Positions 24,168 through 36,163 of a stretch of DNA of 64,000 nt are shown piece by piece. Positions within the stretch are counted from its first letter, which is position 1. Each line of letters opens with the position of its first letter. The DNA comes from Branchiostoma belcheri (lineage: Eukaryota > Chordata > Leptocardii > Amphioxiformes > Branchiostomatidae), in assembly GCF_001625305.1 (NCBI RefSeq), contig NW_017803865.1, forward strand, positions 443,621 to 507,620, in the 5' to 3' direction. Both the position numbers and the translations under genes were made by a program. The notes under the pieces were generated by a model that ran no database searches, was not told the DNA's origin, and saw nothing but the letters and a program-made list of their open reading frames with translations.

Positions 24168-26691
24168 AGAAGTTAGTTATCGGTATCGGAGGGTAAGAAC
24201 ACATTGATCACGATCGCAAGTCTTGTTATTACCTGTAGACTTCAAGTTTCCGCAAACTGCAGCATGTATATAACGGTTATAACCTTGAGACGTTGGTGAT
24301 TTAAAGATAATTTCAAGTCGTTTTCTTATCAACCCCGTAACGTTATATAATTTCAAAAAGATGGATTTATAATGTATAAAATGCGCTTATTTTACTGTGT
24401 TGTGGAACATTCGTAGATAAACGAAAAAATTGTATTGACTAAATATGTACTGACTACTAGCTGATCATGTCAGTCATCACGGTAAGTTGCATTGAGCCGA
24501 TGTCATACATTTTGGGGAGGCGGCGTATTCTGTTTAGTAGGGCTATAGGTAGTATAGGGTCCTTTCCAGAATAAATTTTGCGGTTCATCTGTACTAGAGT
24601 GAGCAATGGTGGCAAGACCACGTTGACCAGCAAGTTGAAGAATGTTCTCCCCAATTGCTACTCATTGCACCAGGACAGTTATGACTGCTACACCTTCCAT
24701 CCAGACAGTTTGGGCAAGGTAATATAACTATAACACAGTCATGAATTTGTCAATGTCGCTTTGTTGTCTTTCACAGTGTATCCAATGGTGGGAAGACCAC
24801 CCTAAGCAGGCAGCTTGTGACAGCCATCCCAAACTCTTGTCTCATGCACCAGGATACTTACTTTAAGGTGTAAATGTGTAATGTTAACCCCGTGGCGTTA
24901 GTGCTTATCACAGTGAGTTAAAAAGGATGAATGTGCATGTGCAAGGTCAAAGATGAAGGCCCCTAACAGATTTTGTTTAGACCATGCTCAAATTACCATG
25001 TCCAGATTTATTTTTATTATTAACTCATGCAAGTCAAGTTAAACTTGAACTGCCCTTATTGCTTCCACATTTTATATAAATCAAGTAAAACACAACAGAA
25101 CTAGTACTAGTAGTACTGTACTATGTGTGACACTATGAGGCGATTCAATGGTTATGTATTGCTGCTATGCTAAATATGTATGGCAATCACTACCATACAG
25201 TTCATCAGGACATGGAAGGACATTCTGGACTTCTCACCATTTCATGCAAGCAGTAAAATTTAGGCAAAAGATGGTACATTGTATCACTGCCAAAGCTCTA
25301 GGGTTCATTAGGGGCTAACATGTATTTTTGTTGTTGCAGGAGCCAGGTCATGTCCAGATAGATCCTGAACATGGCTGGATGATGTGGGATGGTATGTGTC
25401 CAGCAGTGGAGACTTAATTTTAGTTCATGGTATTCAATGCCATTCAGGGCATTTGATGTTTGGATAACTTTGGAAACCTGCCTGTGCCTAACCTTTGCCT
25501 GTTCATGATCATCTGTTGTTTCCCAGAGTTATCAGCTGTACACAATGATGTCATGCTGGAGGATGTGAAGAGATGGTTGGAGAACCCAGCAGCTTTCAGC
25601 CAATCAGCAACCAGCACTGGAGACAGCACTGATGTACATGTCCTTCTTATTGAGGGTTTCCTCATCTATAACTACAGGTGTGTCTGCTTCTGTAGGTACT
25701 CATAAGGCCACACTAATTCAGTTGCTTGGTTCTCAGACATTTGCATAGAAGTAAATAAGAAACAGGGATTCTGTGGTAGACCCAATACCACTATACAGGA
25801 GCCACAAAGTAGGTTTTGAAGTTGCTTGACTCACAATCTTTATGAATATCAGTATTTGCATGTTCCATTTCAGGCCCTTAGAAAAAGTGTTTGATGCAAG
25901 ATACAGCTTTGTTTTACCATTTGAAGAGGCCAGGAGGAGAAGACTGTAAGTATAATACATGTACAGCCTTCATTCCTAATTACCACATACCAAATGAATG
26001 AATACGTGAATCAGTCATGACCAGTATATCCAAAGATCCTAATCCGTCCATGCTGTTATAAACATCTTTATTCTTTCATATACAAGTTTCCCCGTTGTCA
26101 CTTGTTGACCATTGTACCTTCCCAGCTCCCGTACCTACACCCCCCCAGACTCTCCCGGTTTCTTTGAAGGTCACGTGTGGCCCATGTACCTTAAGTACAA
26201 GAATGAGCTTCTGGATCTTAACATACAGACAAGTAAGTTTTTTTTGCTATTTCTGTTGTCTTAATAATGTATGATAAAATAACTGTATAACAAATAAAAC
26301 ACAGGATCCAGTGAACATTTTGCTTGACTTATATAGTTTAAAAAGCTAAGGGCCATGTCAAATTTGTCTAACTTTTCAAGTTGCTTAATTGATAAAATCA
26401 TTGTTTCAACAGATGTCCCTGCTTTTGTAGCTACTAGTGGTATACGTTTAGTAATTGTTTAGCAGTCAGTTGTTGGTTTGACAAATAATAAATTCTTTGA
26501 TTAATATGTGCATCCCTGATTCTGAGTCACTTCTTGTGGTCCTAGAAGATGTTGTAAGACTACAGGAACTAATGAAATGATGTTACGTTTCAGTTGATCT
26601 TGATGGAACAAAACCAGTGGAGGAAAACTTTGAGAGGGTCAAAACAGACATACTGGATATGATCAAACATCTAAAGGATAGCCAGATATGA
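24164..26691 (+). CDS. NMRK1: Nicotinamide riboside kinase with alternative P-loop exons
   Basis: Phosphorylates nicotinamide riboside with ATP to give NMN for NAD salvage; cytosolic. Exons: 24164-24192, then either 24598-24718 (2a) or 24777-24867 (2b), then 25340-25391, 25527-25677, 25874-25945, 26126-26232, 26594-26691. With 2b the protein is 199 aa, the same as human NMRK1; with 2a it is 209 aa. Exon 1 (MKKLVIGIGG) runs into the Walker A in exon 2 (VSNGGKTT). HQD supplies the conserved Asp. Later blocks are VHVLLIEGFLIYNY, the Arg-rich lid EEARRRR, and PPDSPGFFEGHVWPMYLKYK. It is the pro-orthologue of vertebrate NMRK1/NMRK2; the N-terminus looks slightly closer to NMRK2. Two short upstream ORFs precede the start. 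Confidence 0.95.
24598..24718 (+). CDS. NMRK1: NMRK alternative exon 2a (longer P-loop exon)
   Basis: Acceptor TACTAG, donor GTAATA, 121 nt, entry phase 2 (one base completes the codon) and exit phase 0, the same as exon 2b. It encodes VSNGGKTTLTSKLK, then HQDSYDCYTFHPDSLGK: the Walker A and the catalytic-region Asp are intact, with ten extra residues after HQD compared with 2b. It is clearly a diverged duplicate of exon 2b. Confidence 0.85.
24777..24867 (+). CDS. NMRK1: NMRK alternative exon 2b (canonical-length P-loop exon)
   Basis: Acceptor TTTCACAG, donor GTGTAA, 91 nt. It encodes VSNGGKTTLSRQLV, then HQDTYFK, the length expected from human NMRK1. Only 58 bases separate it from exon 2a. 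Including both (212 nt) or neither would shift the frame, so only one can be used per functional mRNA. Confidence 0.9.
25703..25830. mobile_element. Partial AGGCCACACC-family MITE in an NMRK intron
   Basis: AAGGCCACACTAATTCAGTTGCTTGGTTCTCAG matches the terminal repeat of the 2432 element. An inverted internal block (GGAGCCACAAAGTAGG) follows near 25797. The other terminus is not visible. Confidence 0.4.
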
Positions 26692-27191
26692 GACAACTAC
26701 TTTGAACCATATTTATTGCCAAAAAAGCATATTAAATTATTGCTATTGCAGTACAGTACTTTCATTCACACAACACAGTACAATATGTATTCACGGTAAT
26801 GATGCAATTCTTTCAAGAAAGTCTTTGGGCATAATACAGGTTCATATATACATGTAAATGTATAGCGTATCTACTACAGTAAATTGGTAAGCTAAGCCAA
26901 TGTCATTTTATAGTAAATGTAAAAAGTTGCATTCATTGTCTACCACATAATGTAAGCTTACCTCTATCAATCAATCAATCAATCTAGATATTTTGTATGA
27001 TCATCAAGTAAAAGAGACATGTAGCTGGAAGTGTACAAATTGCAGCATGTAGTTGCTTATGAAATCCCTGATGTTTGGAATAGCCATATATGTTGCTTGT
27101 GTATTGCAATATTTCATTATTAAATATTTGTACTAAAATTTGTGCGGTTCACAGCTGCACTTAAAAGCTCATAAAATGCATTCATGACCAA
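26692..27191. other. Tail-to-tail spacer between NMRK and PGAP4
   Basis: AT-rich, presumed 3' UTRs of both genes, with a short (ATCA)n run near 26965. No other feature seen. Confidence 0.4.
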
Positions 27192-28466
27192 TCATTTTAC
27201 AAAATGTTTGAGATATGTGTTTTCACCTCCATGCAGTGTTGAATACATCCCGATATGGCGGAACAGGTTAGGTTCTACAGCAAATTGCCGGTATCCCTTA
27301 CTCTTGACAAATCCGTCCACTGCAGTGTCTACCGGGTACCCACGACCACACGTCACTCCCTCCAAAAACGTTACCAAGTCTTGCGCTGCAGCTCTCGGGA
27401 ATAAGGTCGCCGGCAGGCAACAATCATTGGCATCAAGCATGACATACAAGTATTTTGATATCCTCCTGAGTTCCAACAAATGCGGTCTGGAAACTACAAG
27501 GGCTGCTATTATACAACAGACCACACTTGAGAAAAAGAATCCACTTAGTAGTGTCCAGCTTTGCCCCTTTTCAACAAGTACGATATGTAAAAGTCTTAAA
27601 AGAGTCCCACCCAGCAACCCATAGCCGACTAACTCAGCCAAGTTGGCAGCAATACGTTTTGGCTTCACAGTGTGAAAATCTCTTTGGATGTACTCGGGCA
27701 TGTAAAGTTTTAAGAAGTTCTTTGCGTCATTGTTTGTGGTAAAATCCCAACCGTGACGAGTCCTTTCGACTTTAGTTCTTATGATATAATCCAAGACATG
27801 GAGAGAGCCTGGTACAACTAAAGCATCATCTTGCAGAAGGAGCACGTATTGAGGATCCGTCTCCAAACTCTTCCTCAGACAGTAAACATAATCCTGTTTT
27901 TCCTTCTCTAGTTTGCTATTTGGCACGTTGACACCATTCCCATATCTTGACACCATAGAGAAGAAAGTTGACAGGTAGACTGCATCAGTGTGTGCAGAGG
28001 GTTCAGGGTCCATGTTACAGATAATTATTTGTGTGTTGGGTTGATTTTCCTGGACGACTGCAGCGACTGTCTGTAAAAGATAGCGAGGAGAATACTCCTC
28101 AGTGGGGTGGACTGAACGTGTCCTGCGGGTGGTCAGGAAGGCAACTGTTGTCCTGACATTGGAGGTGGTGTTGTAGTTGCTTAAGTTGCCGCTGTGGAGT
28201 ACATTTTCTTGAAGATGCGCCAAGACTGACTCAGATGCGAAGAATTGTTCGGCCTTTGCGATGCGTTCATTGTTTACTTGCCTGGCATAAACGCTGGGGC
28301 TTAGGTCCCACAGGTAGAGTTTTTGACTGTAGTACAGGGAGAACGGAAGTCGGTAGCAGATGGGTGGGAGTATCAGGCCAAACACAAGTATGTAAAGGAT
28401 GATGACATCACATATCTGTTTTTTAATGATAGTAGAGCGACAACAACACAATCGAGGGAAGTTCAT
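27192..28466 (-). CDS. PGAP4: PGAP4/TMEM246-like Golgi GPI-GalNAc transferase
   Basis: PGAP4 adds the GalNAc side chain to the first mannose of GPI anchors in the Golgi. The CDS is one exon of 424 codons (human 403). An N-terminal membrane segment (about residues 18-35, VIILYILVFGLILPPICYRL) is followed by a luminal glycosyltransferase core. KLEKEKQDYVYCLRKSL and VLLLQDDALV (a DxD-like metal site, here QDDA) match the human EKEKQDYVYCL and VEDDAV. A paired hydrophobic segment (residues ~290-330) matches the tandem transmembrane insert typical of PGAP4. The C-terminus keeps VEPNLFRHIGMYSTL. The frame is open back to 28562 only through a GTG after an in-frame TAG, so the first ATG at 28466 is the start. 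A splice acceptor just upstream (near 28610) suggests a 5' UTR intron. Confidence 0.93.
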   Translation of the reverse strand: MNFPRLCCCRSTIIKKQICDVIILYILVFGLILPPICYRLPFSLYYSQKLYLWDLSPSVYARQVNNERIAKAEQFFASESVLAHLQENVLHSGNLSNYNTTSNVRTTVAFLTTRRTRSVHPTEEYSPRYLLQTVAAVVQENQPNTQIIICNMDPEPSAHTDAVYLSTFFSMVSRYGNGVNVPNSKLEKEKQDYVYCLRKSLETDPQYVLLLQDDALVVPGSLHVLDYIIRTKVERTRHGWDFTTNNDAKNFLKLYMPEYIQRDFHTVKPKRIAANLAELVGYGLLGGTLLRLLHIVLVEKGQSWTLLSGFFFSSVVCCIIAALVVSRPHLLELRRISKYLYVMLDANDCCLPATLFPRAAAQDLVTFLEGVTCGRGYPVDTAVDGFVKSKGYRQFAVEPNLFRHIGMYSTLHGGENTYLKHFVK

Positions 28467-28545
28467 CTCTGGAACATTGACATGTAACTGGTGCCTGAGA
28501 TATTTGTTCACCAGTGGGTGGTTATGAGATCCTGCTAGGCTAGTT

Positions 28546-28590
28546 TCAATGATGATTGCCACTTTCCTCTAGTCTTGCATTCCACTCCAT
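28546..28590 (-). promoter_or_regulatory. Short uORF in the PGAP4 leader
   Basis: ATGGAGTGG at 28590 opens a 14-codon frame, ending before the PGAP4 ATG at 28466. It lies downstream of the inferred 5' UTR splice acceptor, so would be in the mRNA. Confidence 0.35.
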
Positions 28591-29546
28591 CTTCACATGG
28601 AGTACCTGTGGCACAAAGAAACATTGTTTCATTTAACAGGACTTTGGCATTCGTAATACATGTAAAGATATTTGAAATTTACACTATTATTATTAAAAAG
28701 CACCATGTGACTGGCAAAAGCATGTTTGCAATGCAACACGGCTGAGGTGACGTCATACAAAAAGTATGTACTATAAACACAGAATTCAAACTGGGCGAAT
28801 TGATTAACACGAGTGTTCAATATCCCATTTGTCAGTGCAGGAAGCTTTCATCAACGTTGATGAAAGCACGTCGCAGAGTAATATTGGGTCTACGATTTTT
28901 TTTTTCATCAAAACATGAAAACATAACAAGGACAGTGTGGCGCTGCACTCAAGTCTACGATTGCTGTGGCCACATGTGGATGGTTTGATAAACCTTCACG
29001 AAATATCCCAGAGCCCATCCTTTTTTCTCATTCAAATATTGAATTAGAATATGCACATAGGGTCCTCATGTCATGGCCATATTGTTTCCGTAGTACTAGT
29101 AGCCTGGCAGGGTTGAGGTATGGAAACTACATGACGTTCCAAATGACGTTGCAGTATTTGCTATCCATATTTTCTTTAGCTTTATACACTTTGGTTACTA
29201 TTTTCATCTAGTGGTATTACAATCACGGGGCCACACTCTGCACTTGCGCTACCTACAGCGACTGAAACAAACGAAACCCAGCACCAAATTATCACGTCTA
29301 ACGACTAAATAAACCAGGACAACAACAAAATCAATCGCCAACCACACTGAGTTACTGTATCCGTGTACACAGCTCGCAGGAAGTTACTCCAGCAGGTGAA
29401 GCTGGCATCGTGAAAGGGAGAGGTAATGAATTCAAAATGACTGCCGTAGCATGTCGCTCACTCACCTGAGTCTTTTTGTCACCGGATAACGACTATTTTC
29501 CTGTGAAATTCTGGTTTGAAACGACTGGACTCGACTCATGCCTCGT

Positions 29547-29556
29547 CCGCCATTGT
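29547..29556 (-). promoter_or_regulatory. YY1-like ACAATGGCGG in the likely PGAP4 promoter
   Basis: Minus-strand ACAATGGCGG about 1.1 kb upstream of the PGAP4 ATG, next to a CpG-rich stretch (29620-29690, containing CCCGCGCCGCGGGGG). Together they suggest the TSS lies here, with the leader spliced across 28.6-29.5 kb. Confidence 0.4.
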
Positions 29557-29756
29557 GACCTCCCACCCTTATTACCATGTTTATAGAGCGTTATTCTTAG
29601 CACCACTTCTCACGAGAAGCCCGCGCCGCGGGGGTAATCAGGAGCGGCGGCGTGACGCGGTGTTTAAAGGGCACCGCGCTGTGGGCTCCACGGGGGTCAT
29701 GTTACGGAAACTGGGGGGAGCAGAAATAATACTAGTAGTATTAGGTCGAGACCATT

Positions 29757-31969
29757 TGTCAAAATAGGACTTATTCGCAACGTTGTGTTACCTACTATCG
29801 ATGAGGTTCAATCCATATATTGACCTCCTTGTTACTATGTGTATGGATGTGATGATTTTTTTTGGGGGGGGGGGATTAGGCTGATGCCTTTTGGGGTTCA
29901 TGTATATGAGTTACGTATGGCTTTTGCTTTCTCTAAGTACCTCTATAATATCACAATAAAGGTATTCACTCTATTATATGGCTTCATCAGAAATGTCATG
30001 TTCTGTTATACACTAAAATACTATTGGCAAACATTTCACACCAACCTATGCCTAACGACAGCATGCTTTAATTTAATCATGGAGCTTCCACTCATATAAC
30101 GTCCTTGATTTAATTGTCTGCAAAATAACTGTCAAGAATATCACAGTGAAATGCAAAGACTCAACAGCAGATACACAACTGTATATCTTATCTTTACAGT
30201 GCCTGACAGTGACAACTTCACATGTCCAACATGCATGTATATATACAAACATACATGCACATCTCAGTGACACTTGGTGTTGCTATAGACTATCTTACAC
30301 TTCATGTACACCTGAATGAGATGTCAATTTAAGCAATTACTACGACATAAAACTATGCATAGGCTGTCCTGTGTTAAACAAATGTGGCCACAAGACAGTA
30401 AATATACTGTAGTTAAAAAGACTGTGAATGATAATAACAATAGATCATACAGCCTAGCTATTCTCACAAGATCTGTAAAAACTGTTCACAATGGGTGTTA
30501 TATGGGGCACCATAAATTATGTCATTACTTGGATCTCAGCAACAGCTTTCTTCTTCCAACTTGAAATGCAATTTCAGTAGCTCATTGTGCAATGTGGCTT
30601 TTCTATGGCTTGTGCGTTAAGCTAAGCACACTGGGTAATCCCCACTCTTCTCAATAAGCTGGTGTGTTGGGTTCTTTTACATACAGAGGTTCAAAGAGCA
30701 TGGTGAGACCTTCAAAATGACAATTTTTACTGATGTCTCCTTATTTTGACCCCAAGATATCTGATCAGCATCAGTGTGCAAGCATGTCTAATGCTCAGAA
30801 AACCATTAAACCAGATAGTGAGCCAGTGTTATTCTACTTCTCCCAAAACTAAGGATTCCTGCACTTTATATGCAAAATCAGGCTGTGCAGATTTTTTTCC
30901 ATAAAGCCACTAAACCTATTCTCGAGCTCACACACTCACTAGATTGTTAACCATCTGTCAATGTCTTGTGGTGTTCTTCCACATACAAGGGGACAATAGC
31001 TGCCCATCTGAATACATCTTATAGATCAACTTCATACTTGCCGTAAATTCATTTACTTTCATGTTGGTTTTATTTCGTGTTAGGAGGTAAAGGGATGTTT
31101 TTGCAATGTTTTAAATTTGCAACTGAAGCATTTCTGTCTGTTGGCTTCTTCTGCTGAAGCATTTCTGTAGTACAGTAGTAATACATGTTGGAAATGCATA
31201 TTGTGATGAGTTCGCAGTGAAGAGTTCATTGTGAAAACCACCAAAATAAAACCACCATGAAAGTTTCTAGATTCACAGTTATGTCTGCACAATACGTTAA
31301 TGTTTTTCAGTACCTATACAGCTATAGAGTGGCAAGAGGGCCCCTAGATGTACAGTAACAAGGTCAAGGAAAGTTTGTATGGCAAGATGTTTAAAGCAGC
31401 ATTGGTCAAGAACACTAGCACTTCCTCCACAAAAGTGCTAAGAATTTTGTCGATACACTCAAGTCCATGGAATCAGACTGGAAAATTTGTTAAACATAAT
31501 CCTTTTGTCTCTTTCTTCTGGCTATTGCACACTGTCCTTCAGCTAAGCACATGAAGTACTTACACTATCTCAGACCTTTAGCTTTTGTCTAAAACAATAC
31601 CAGTTCCTTAGCCATTCTCTAAAACATTAAAACATACCTGGGAAGACATTGTCTCTTATCAGGCTAACTCTGAAACCACGTTACATACGACAGCCAAAAA
31701 GAATCCCAAAAACCGTAGTCCAATTGTACTTGAGTGGAGCTTATTTGAAGATATTTTCCATAAGGAAGTTGAACTGAAAGAAAAAAGCCTAGCAACGCTT
31801 TTTTTTCATTGCAGTAACATTTCCTTCTACTACTGGTACTTAAGTGATTTTGTGTTGCAGATATTTTGAACAGAATATAACATGGATGAAAAAAAACCAA
31901 CTGACTTCACCCCTGAGGCAGTGACCAACAAAGCACACATTGGTCTTTCCCCCAAAACTTTCAGACAAG
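29757..31969. other. Intergenic and presumed DCP2 3' UTR
   Basis: No coding signal; a G10 run near 29866. Sequence immediately left of 31970 is probably the DCP2 3' UTR. No transposon recognised. Confidence 0.35.
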
Positions 31970-34900
31970 TCAGTCCTTCCCATGTCGTGATCTGGAGCTG
32001 ATGTGCCTTGTCTGTACATTGAAGCTTGCAAAGATGGCCGGTCTGTCAAACTTGAAGTTAAGAAAGGCAGGGGGAAGAGAACTTCGGGATGTTCTTGTTG
32101 TCTGAACTTGAAGTTGCACAGTAGCTGGCCATGGCATCTGCAATACAATTACAACATTGAGTTTGTTCAAAAGAAAGAAGCTGAAAGGGAAGAGAACTTA
32201 AACAAAAATGTACGAACAGTGACAGACCACATTACAAGAAACGACTGTGTAATAGATTGGGAGGAGGACAAGGGGTCATAGAGAGCAATAGATGTTACCT
32301 GCAAAAAGGTCATCAATTCTTTTCCTATCTGCTCTTCCATTATGTTGACCCTGGAAAATCAAAGATAACATAAATGTTTTTGATATTTGTGTTGAAAAGA
32401 CAACCTTATCATTATCAACCTATCCATCCAATCAGGCAACATGCCTGCCCTATTCTTAGCTAGCCCTCTCCTTGTAAGTATGTTGGAACAAGTAAAAGCA
32501 CCTTGAATGGACCACAGCTAGCTGATTGGGGGTTTGGGGCAAAGTTTATTAACCTGTCCACTGTCATGTCATATATCGTGTTACTCGTGTCATATATTAT
32601 TTCTACAGATTTTCAGAGGTTTTTGATTCAATATGTTTTGTACATTGTATTAAAAATTTGAATGCAAATTCCAACTGAAACTCACAGATGACTTCTTCTT
32701 TCCCTTGCCCTTCTTGTCAGGAGTCTGCCCATCTCCCTCACTGTGCTTGTGCCTGCGTGAGGCTCGAGTAGGTGGCTCCTGTAATTACATAACAGAAAAA
32801 TGTGCCTGTCTTTTGGAACATGTTAAAAATGCACACTTCACCCACACAAAAAGTCATGTTTCTCCATAATTGGTACACAATACAAAACACTGGCTGTCTG
32901 TCTATCAACCATAAAACACTATTCAAGAATGAATGATAGGAACTTCATTAACCTGACAATTCAGATATTCTTCAAACCCTTTCTGGCTTTGCTGTGCGAA
33001 GTATAGCTGCTGTTGTGCTCGATGTCTGTCTGTCAGTGAGACAAGGCTGTCTTTCTCCGGGGTCCCGTCTGGTGCAGAGTCCTGCTTTCTCCCCTTCTGA
33101 CTCCGGTTGATGTTGGTCGCCGATGACGCCGTCTTGGCTACTGCTGTGTCCGTCAGGTGTTTGGAGGGAGGCAATGAGCTACCAGCTTTCTTTCTAGTTG
33201 TGATCCACTTTCTCAATGTTCTAGGTTAAAATTGAGAAAGAGATATATGAAACCTCACAAATGAAAAAAATATATATGCAATTAATGCAATAGCTATGTT
33301 TGTTTTACATAACTGTTAAAGCACATTTTTAGGCACAACACACCAAAGTAAGTACAAGCTGCATAAGACCAGACAGTAAGGTTTGATCCACTCACTCCAG
33401 AATACACCCCTACTCTTTTTGGAAAGTAAGTAAGAATCTTTAATGTGCTCAAGGCGTGAATCTCCTAAAACATACTACTAGTATAAGGATCTCCTGATTT
33501 ACGTCCCATCCCAAATGACGTCCTTAACTGAAGCTTGGCACTCAACTTCTCCTAGACTAAGTCTACGTCAAGTGAAATGAAATGTTCATGTAGCCTTTAC
33601 CAAAGGTACAACATTTTGGCCCGATATGGTTTCGAACCCAGAACCACTAGATTCTAAGTCAACCATCCTGACAGCAAGACCATGATGTCACCTGCTACGT
33701 GTGTATACTAACAGTGAAAAGAACCTGGGCTCTACTTCAAAATGTTGTGACTACATTTAACACCCAGTGATGAAGTATCCTTACTTGATAAATGGCATGA
33801 CCATGAAGAAGTTGTTGGGGCTCAGACCAAGGTTGGTTTTGGGTGTGGTATCCTTCTTGTGTGCTGGCAGGTCCTCTACTCGGAACCACTTCAGACACTG
33901 AATCAAGAACAGCAAAACAAATTTTTCAGTCGTCTAAAAAAACATCATAATTATGATGCAACCCTTGAATTTTCTTGAAGTTATACAGAAAATATCTTTA
34001 ATTTTCTAAACAAACTTATACAGAAATTGTAGTTGCCTGCATCCAGTACCTTGATCTCCTTTCGTGTTTTAGGTTTGAAGTCTGTTTCCATGGAAACCCC
34101 TGCAACGATGTACAGTCGGACAAGCTGTTCATTCATCCTGTGTTCGATGTACGCCTCAGGGTCCAGTAGCGGTGTGATGTCAAAACTTGTCTCTTCTAAA
34201 ACCTTTGTGTAAAATGAATGTTTGTAAGAAATTTGTGAAAAAAAAAGATGTGTGTGAGCCTAAATCACAAAACTGACACCAAAGGAAAATGCAATCAATA
34301 TGTGGTAAACATTTTGTCAGGAGCATATTTGCCCTATTGCCAAGGAGCCTGTGTAGGCCTGGGAAGCAGTCTAAGTAAACTTGAGATACATACCTCTCTA
34401 ATAGCACAGGTGTCCTCAGGCTCATCCTTGTTCACTTTACCCTTAGGAAACCCCCAGCTGGCTTTAGCTAGGTATCCTTGTACAAGTAAAACCTGTGGGA
34501 CAATGAGAAAATGAATTAGCAGCATTAGGCAAACAGAAAATTGGGGACACATATACGACCCTAACAAGAGTTTCATTTCTGATATTACTTGTCCTTATAT
34601 ACTTATACATGTCCTGTAAATTCAATCACTTTACTGGTGGTTTTATTTCATGGTAGGAGGGAAAATGAATGTTAACTAGACTTTCATAGTGTATTCATTC
34701 AAGCATGAAACATGAAAAAGGGATGAGACATTTGCAGTAAAATGAATTTGTGAAAAATGCAAACATAAATCATTGCAAAAGTTTGAAGAGTTACAGTATC
34801 ATACAAAAAGAACAAAATAAGCAAAAACATGTATGAGTTATAAAGTCATACATATCATATTACTTTGATGATAAGTGCATTTGATAATCAATATTCTTAC

Positions 34901-36163
34901 ATTTTCAAGTGATTCATCAAGAAGAATGCCACCATATGTAGGAACACTCATTTTGTAGCTTCTCCACTCGGCCATTATCTTATCCACAGTATCCACATGT
35001 TCATTCAGGAAGGGACAATGCTTGAAAAGTGCAAAAAGATGTTAAGGAAACAAAACAGTTTTGCAAATAAGTTTATTGAACATTCTTGCCAGAAGGATAA
35101 CTCCAAGTAAAACAGAAAGAGAAACTAACAATGGAGAACAAACAATAACATGTGACATATATCTTTTTAAACCTTCTTGATATATTCTAGTCTAAATGCA
35201 GACTCTAAATCCTAACTTGCTGACTCTAAATTCTAACATCCTTTTCTGTTTTGCTACATTTTGCATTCTTCTTTTTTTTTCAGTGCACTTTCAGTACATT
35301 TAAGTACATGTATTACTCAAAAAGGATATTGATAGAGGAGAAATCCCTCATGCCACAGGAAGGCAGCTCTGGTCTCTCCTGTCGGAAGAAGTCCAGGTAG
35401 AACCAGTGGGCGAGCTCGATCTGGAAACACACCCGGATCAGGTCATCTCTCTCCTCACTGGGGATGTTGATGATGAAACGACTGGAGAAAGGAAAAACAT
35501 CATCATTATCTTAAGTCTAGTGATCCTATTTCAAACAAATAACACAAGCCACTGTTGTCATATCATCAGTTTCAACAATTTTTGCAGCAATCTGAATCCA
35601 CAACAAGATCAAAATCAAGGAGATCCTGGATTACAGGGAAAAATACATCCTTGACAAATGCCTTTTCCCCTACTAGACTCAAACTCCACTTGCTTACAAA
35701 ATAATGGGGCTGATTATGAAAAATGATAGAAAATTTGTCAAAACGAACATCCTATGACATCCTTCCCACTGTTTTTCTTTTCTTTTGATTCTCTACAGTC
35801 TACTACCAAGGAGCTTATAACCTCCTTGCTATACTACCAGGGAGGTTTTGAACCTCCTTCTGAGTCCTTGCTAAGTACTGCACTAGTAACTACTTATTTC
35901 TTCAGACCCACAAATGGTGTTTGGCGGGGTTAGAGTCACAGTCCCTACCTGGCCGAAGACTCTAGCTACTCTAGAGAAATTAATCTCCAAGCAGATTCTA
36001 CGATGATTGGCCGATAGGCCACCGTTGGATCTGCTTGGAGCATCAAGCTCCTTGCTTGGAGAAACCCCCTCCCCTATAGCTATAAACGCCACGGGAAATA
36101 TTTATCATATACCCACCTGCAAAGATCGTCCAAAACATCGGTTGGTATGGCCACCGTCGACAT
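31970..36163 (-). CDS. DCP2: DCP2, mRNA decapping Nudix hydrolase
   Basis: Catalytic subunit of the decapping complex; removes m7GDP from mRNA in P-bodies. Ten exons: 36117-36163, 35330-35481, 34901-35028, 34394-34492, 34050-34202, 33785-33897, 32953-33220, 32686-32778, 32299-32350, 31970-32124, giving 419 aa (human 420). The Dcp2 box A domain ([28 protein letters not shown]) leads to the Nudix box split over exons 4 and 5: [14 protein letters not shown], then [10 protein letters not shown], keeping the metal-binding EExxE pattern. Box B follows, then a Lys/Ser-rich linker and the C-terminal motif [11 protein letters not shown], matching human FLSFKFDHNAI. The last acceptor (CCAG at 32125) is chosen because only it keeps that motif in frame; a stronger-looking TTGCAG 13 bases upstream does not. 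The intron after exon 2 is U12-type. Confidence 0.95.
35029..35329 (-). other. U12-type AT-AC intron in DCP2
   Basis: No GT donor at the end of exon 2 gives an open frame. The minus-strand sequence at 35321-35329 is ATATCCTTT, the exact U12 AT-AC donor consensus. At 35041-35049 is TTCCTTAAC, the exact U12 branch-point consensus, followed about 12 bases later by the terminal AC (35029-35030). Removing it joins ...RDFSSI and IFKHCPFL, which aligns without gaps to human RDFAKAVFSHCPFL. No polypyrimidine tract is needed or present. Confidence 0.9.

Noticed and set aside
28467-28562. N-terminal extension of PGAP4 to 28562
   Set aside because: It starts with GTG just after an in-frame TAG and contains no ATG; the first ATG is at 28466.
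35321-35330. GT donor at the end of DCP2 exon 2 (GA/GTAATA)
   Set aside because: It gives a phase that meets a stop in the next exon; the AT-AC U12 sites solve the frame exactly.
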